A stretch of 7,960 nucleotides of DNA, taken from the NCBI GenBank assembly GCA_031258915.1, contig JAIRMD010000145.1, positions 1 through 7,960 of the forward strand, in the 5' to 3' direction. The DNA is from Prevotellaceae bacterium. Its GTDB lineage: Bacteria; Bacteroidota; Bacteroidia; Bacteroidales; UBA932. Below the pieces are notes generated by a model that was given only the letters and a program-made list of their open reading frames with translations, did no database searches and was not told where the DNA came from. Made by a program: the position numbers and the translations under genes. Positions within the stretch are counted from its first letter, which is position 1. Every line of letters begins with the position of its first letter. This document shows, one piece after another, positions 7,856-7,960 of the stretch.

Positions 7856-7901
7856 CTGGCTGACCATTCGCTAAAAAATAAAATCTCCAAGCTGTTGCAG
7901 G

Positions 7902-7928
7902 GCAAGAAAAGATTACGTATCTTGCAAG
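7902..7928. promoter_or_regulatory. Short inverted-repeat cluster, possible regulator site
   Basis: Two small dyads overlap here. AAGAT-TACGT-ATCTT (7909-7923) has 5-base arms around a 5-base centre, and GCAAGA (7902-7907) is mirrored by TCTTGC (7920-7925). The perfect palindrome CTTGCAAG (7921-7928) abuts them. They lie about 165-190 bases upstream of the SusC-like start and just inside the simple repeat, where an activator of a glycan-uptake operon could bind. No known operator is recognised, and short dyads arise often by chance. Confidence 0.22.
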
Positions 7929-7932
7929 TTTG

Positions 7933-7960
7933 GTGTGTGTGTGTGTGTGTGTGTGTGTGT
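7933..7960. repeat. (GT)14 dinucleotide simple repeat, running off the window edge
   Basis: From 7933 to the last base the plus strand is 14 uninterrupted GT units, which is (AC)14 on the coding strand of the operon. The tract begins 194 bases upstream of the SusC-like start codon and its far end is not in the window, so the true length is at least 28 bases. Long perfect dinucleotide tracts are rare in bacteria and prone to slipped-strand length change. Whether the tract is intergenic or inside an upstream gene cannot be seen. Confidence 0.97.

Noticed and set aside
7660..7905. Minus-strand 81-codon frame spanning the upstream region and the start of the SusC-like gene
   Set aside because: It overlaps the SusC start in another frame, crosses the leader stem-loop, and its product is not recognisable. 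A leader peptide role has no support.
7739..7932. Invertible promoter flanked by inverted repeats, as in phase-variable Bacteroides loci
   Set aside because: No pair of long inverted repeats brackets a segment here; only short dyads of 5-8 bases are visible, and no recombinase gene is in the window.

Overview
The window reads as one stretch of a Bacteroidota (most likely Bacteroidales) glycan-uptake locus, all genes on the minus strand, running right to left. The evidence is a SusC/RagA TonB-linked transporter followed by a RagB/SusD lipoprotein and two further lipoproteins whose lipidated cysteine is followed by a Lys plus acidic residues, as in Bacteroidota surface-export signals. The DNA is visibly GC-rich for this order. 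That would suit an Alistipes/Rikenellaceae-like or other GC-rich gut lineage, but this is only a guess from composition.

Layout in transcription order: a (GT)n simple repeat at the right edge (7933-7960); an upstream region of about 190 bases (7739-7932) with a small dyad, weak promoter-like elements and a GC-rich stem-loop; the SusC-like porin (7738-4445); 48 bases; the SusD-like lipoprotein (4396-2471); 20 bases; a lipoprotein with two Ig/Fn3-like modules, a parallel beta-helix and a DUF5123-type C-terminus (2450-846); 48 bases; and a second Ig/Fn3 lipoprotein that begins at 797 and runs off the left edge. The short gaps, shared strand and lack of a convincing terminator suggest a single operon. 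There is no stretch over 300 bases without a gene.

Working model: the SusC barrel and SusD lid form the outer-membrane import complex for an oligosaccharide, and the two downstream surface lipoproteins probably help capture the polysaccharide. The beta-helix/DUF5123 partner is a recurrent companion of pectin-type loci, so a pectic (galacturonan-like) substrate is the best guess. No enzyme, regulator or sugar-specific transporter lies in the window to confirm it.

The points most worth a second look are: the (GT)14 tract upstream of the operon, which could be phase-variable or could simply mark a contig end; the tandem lipoproteins that share a repeated Ig-like module; the leader stem-loop; and a strong Shine-Dalgarno sequence over the susC-like stop codon that leads into a 7-codon mini-ORF. 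I see no clear novel defence, mobile or RNA system here.
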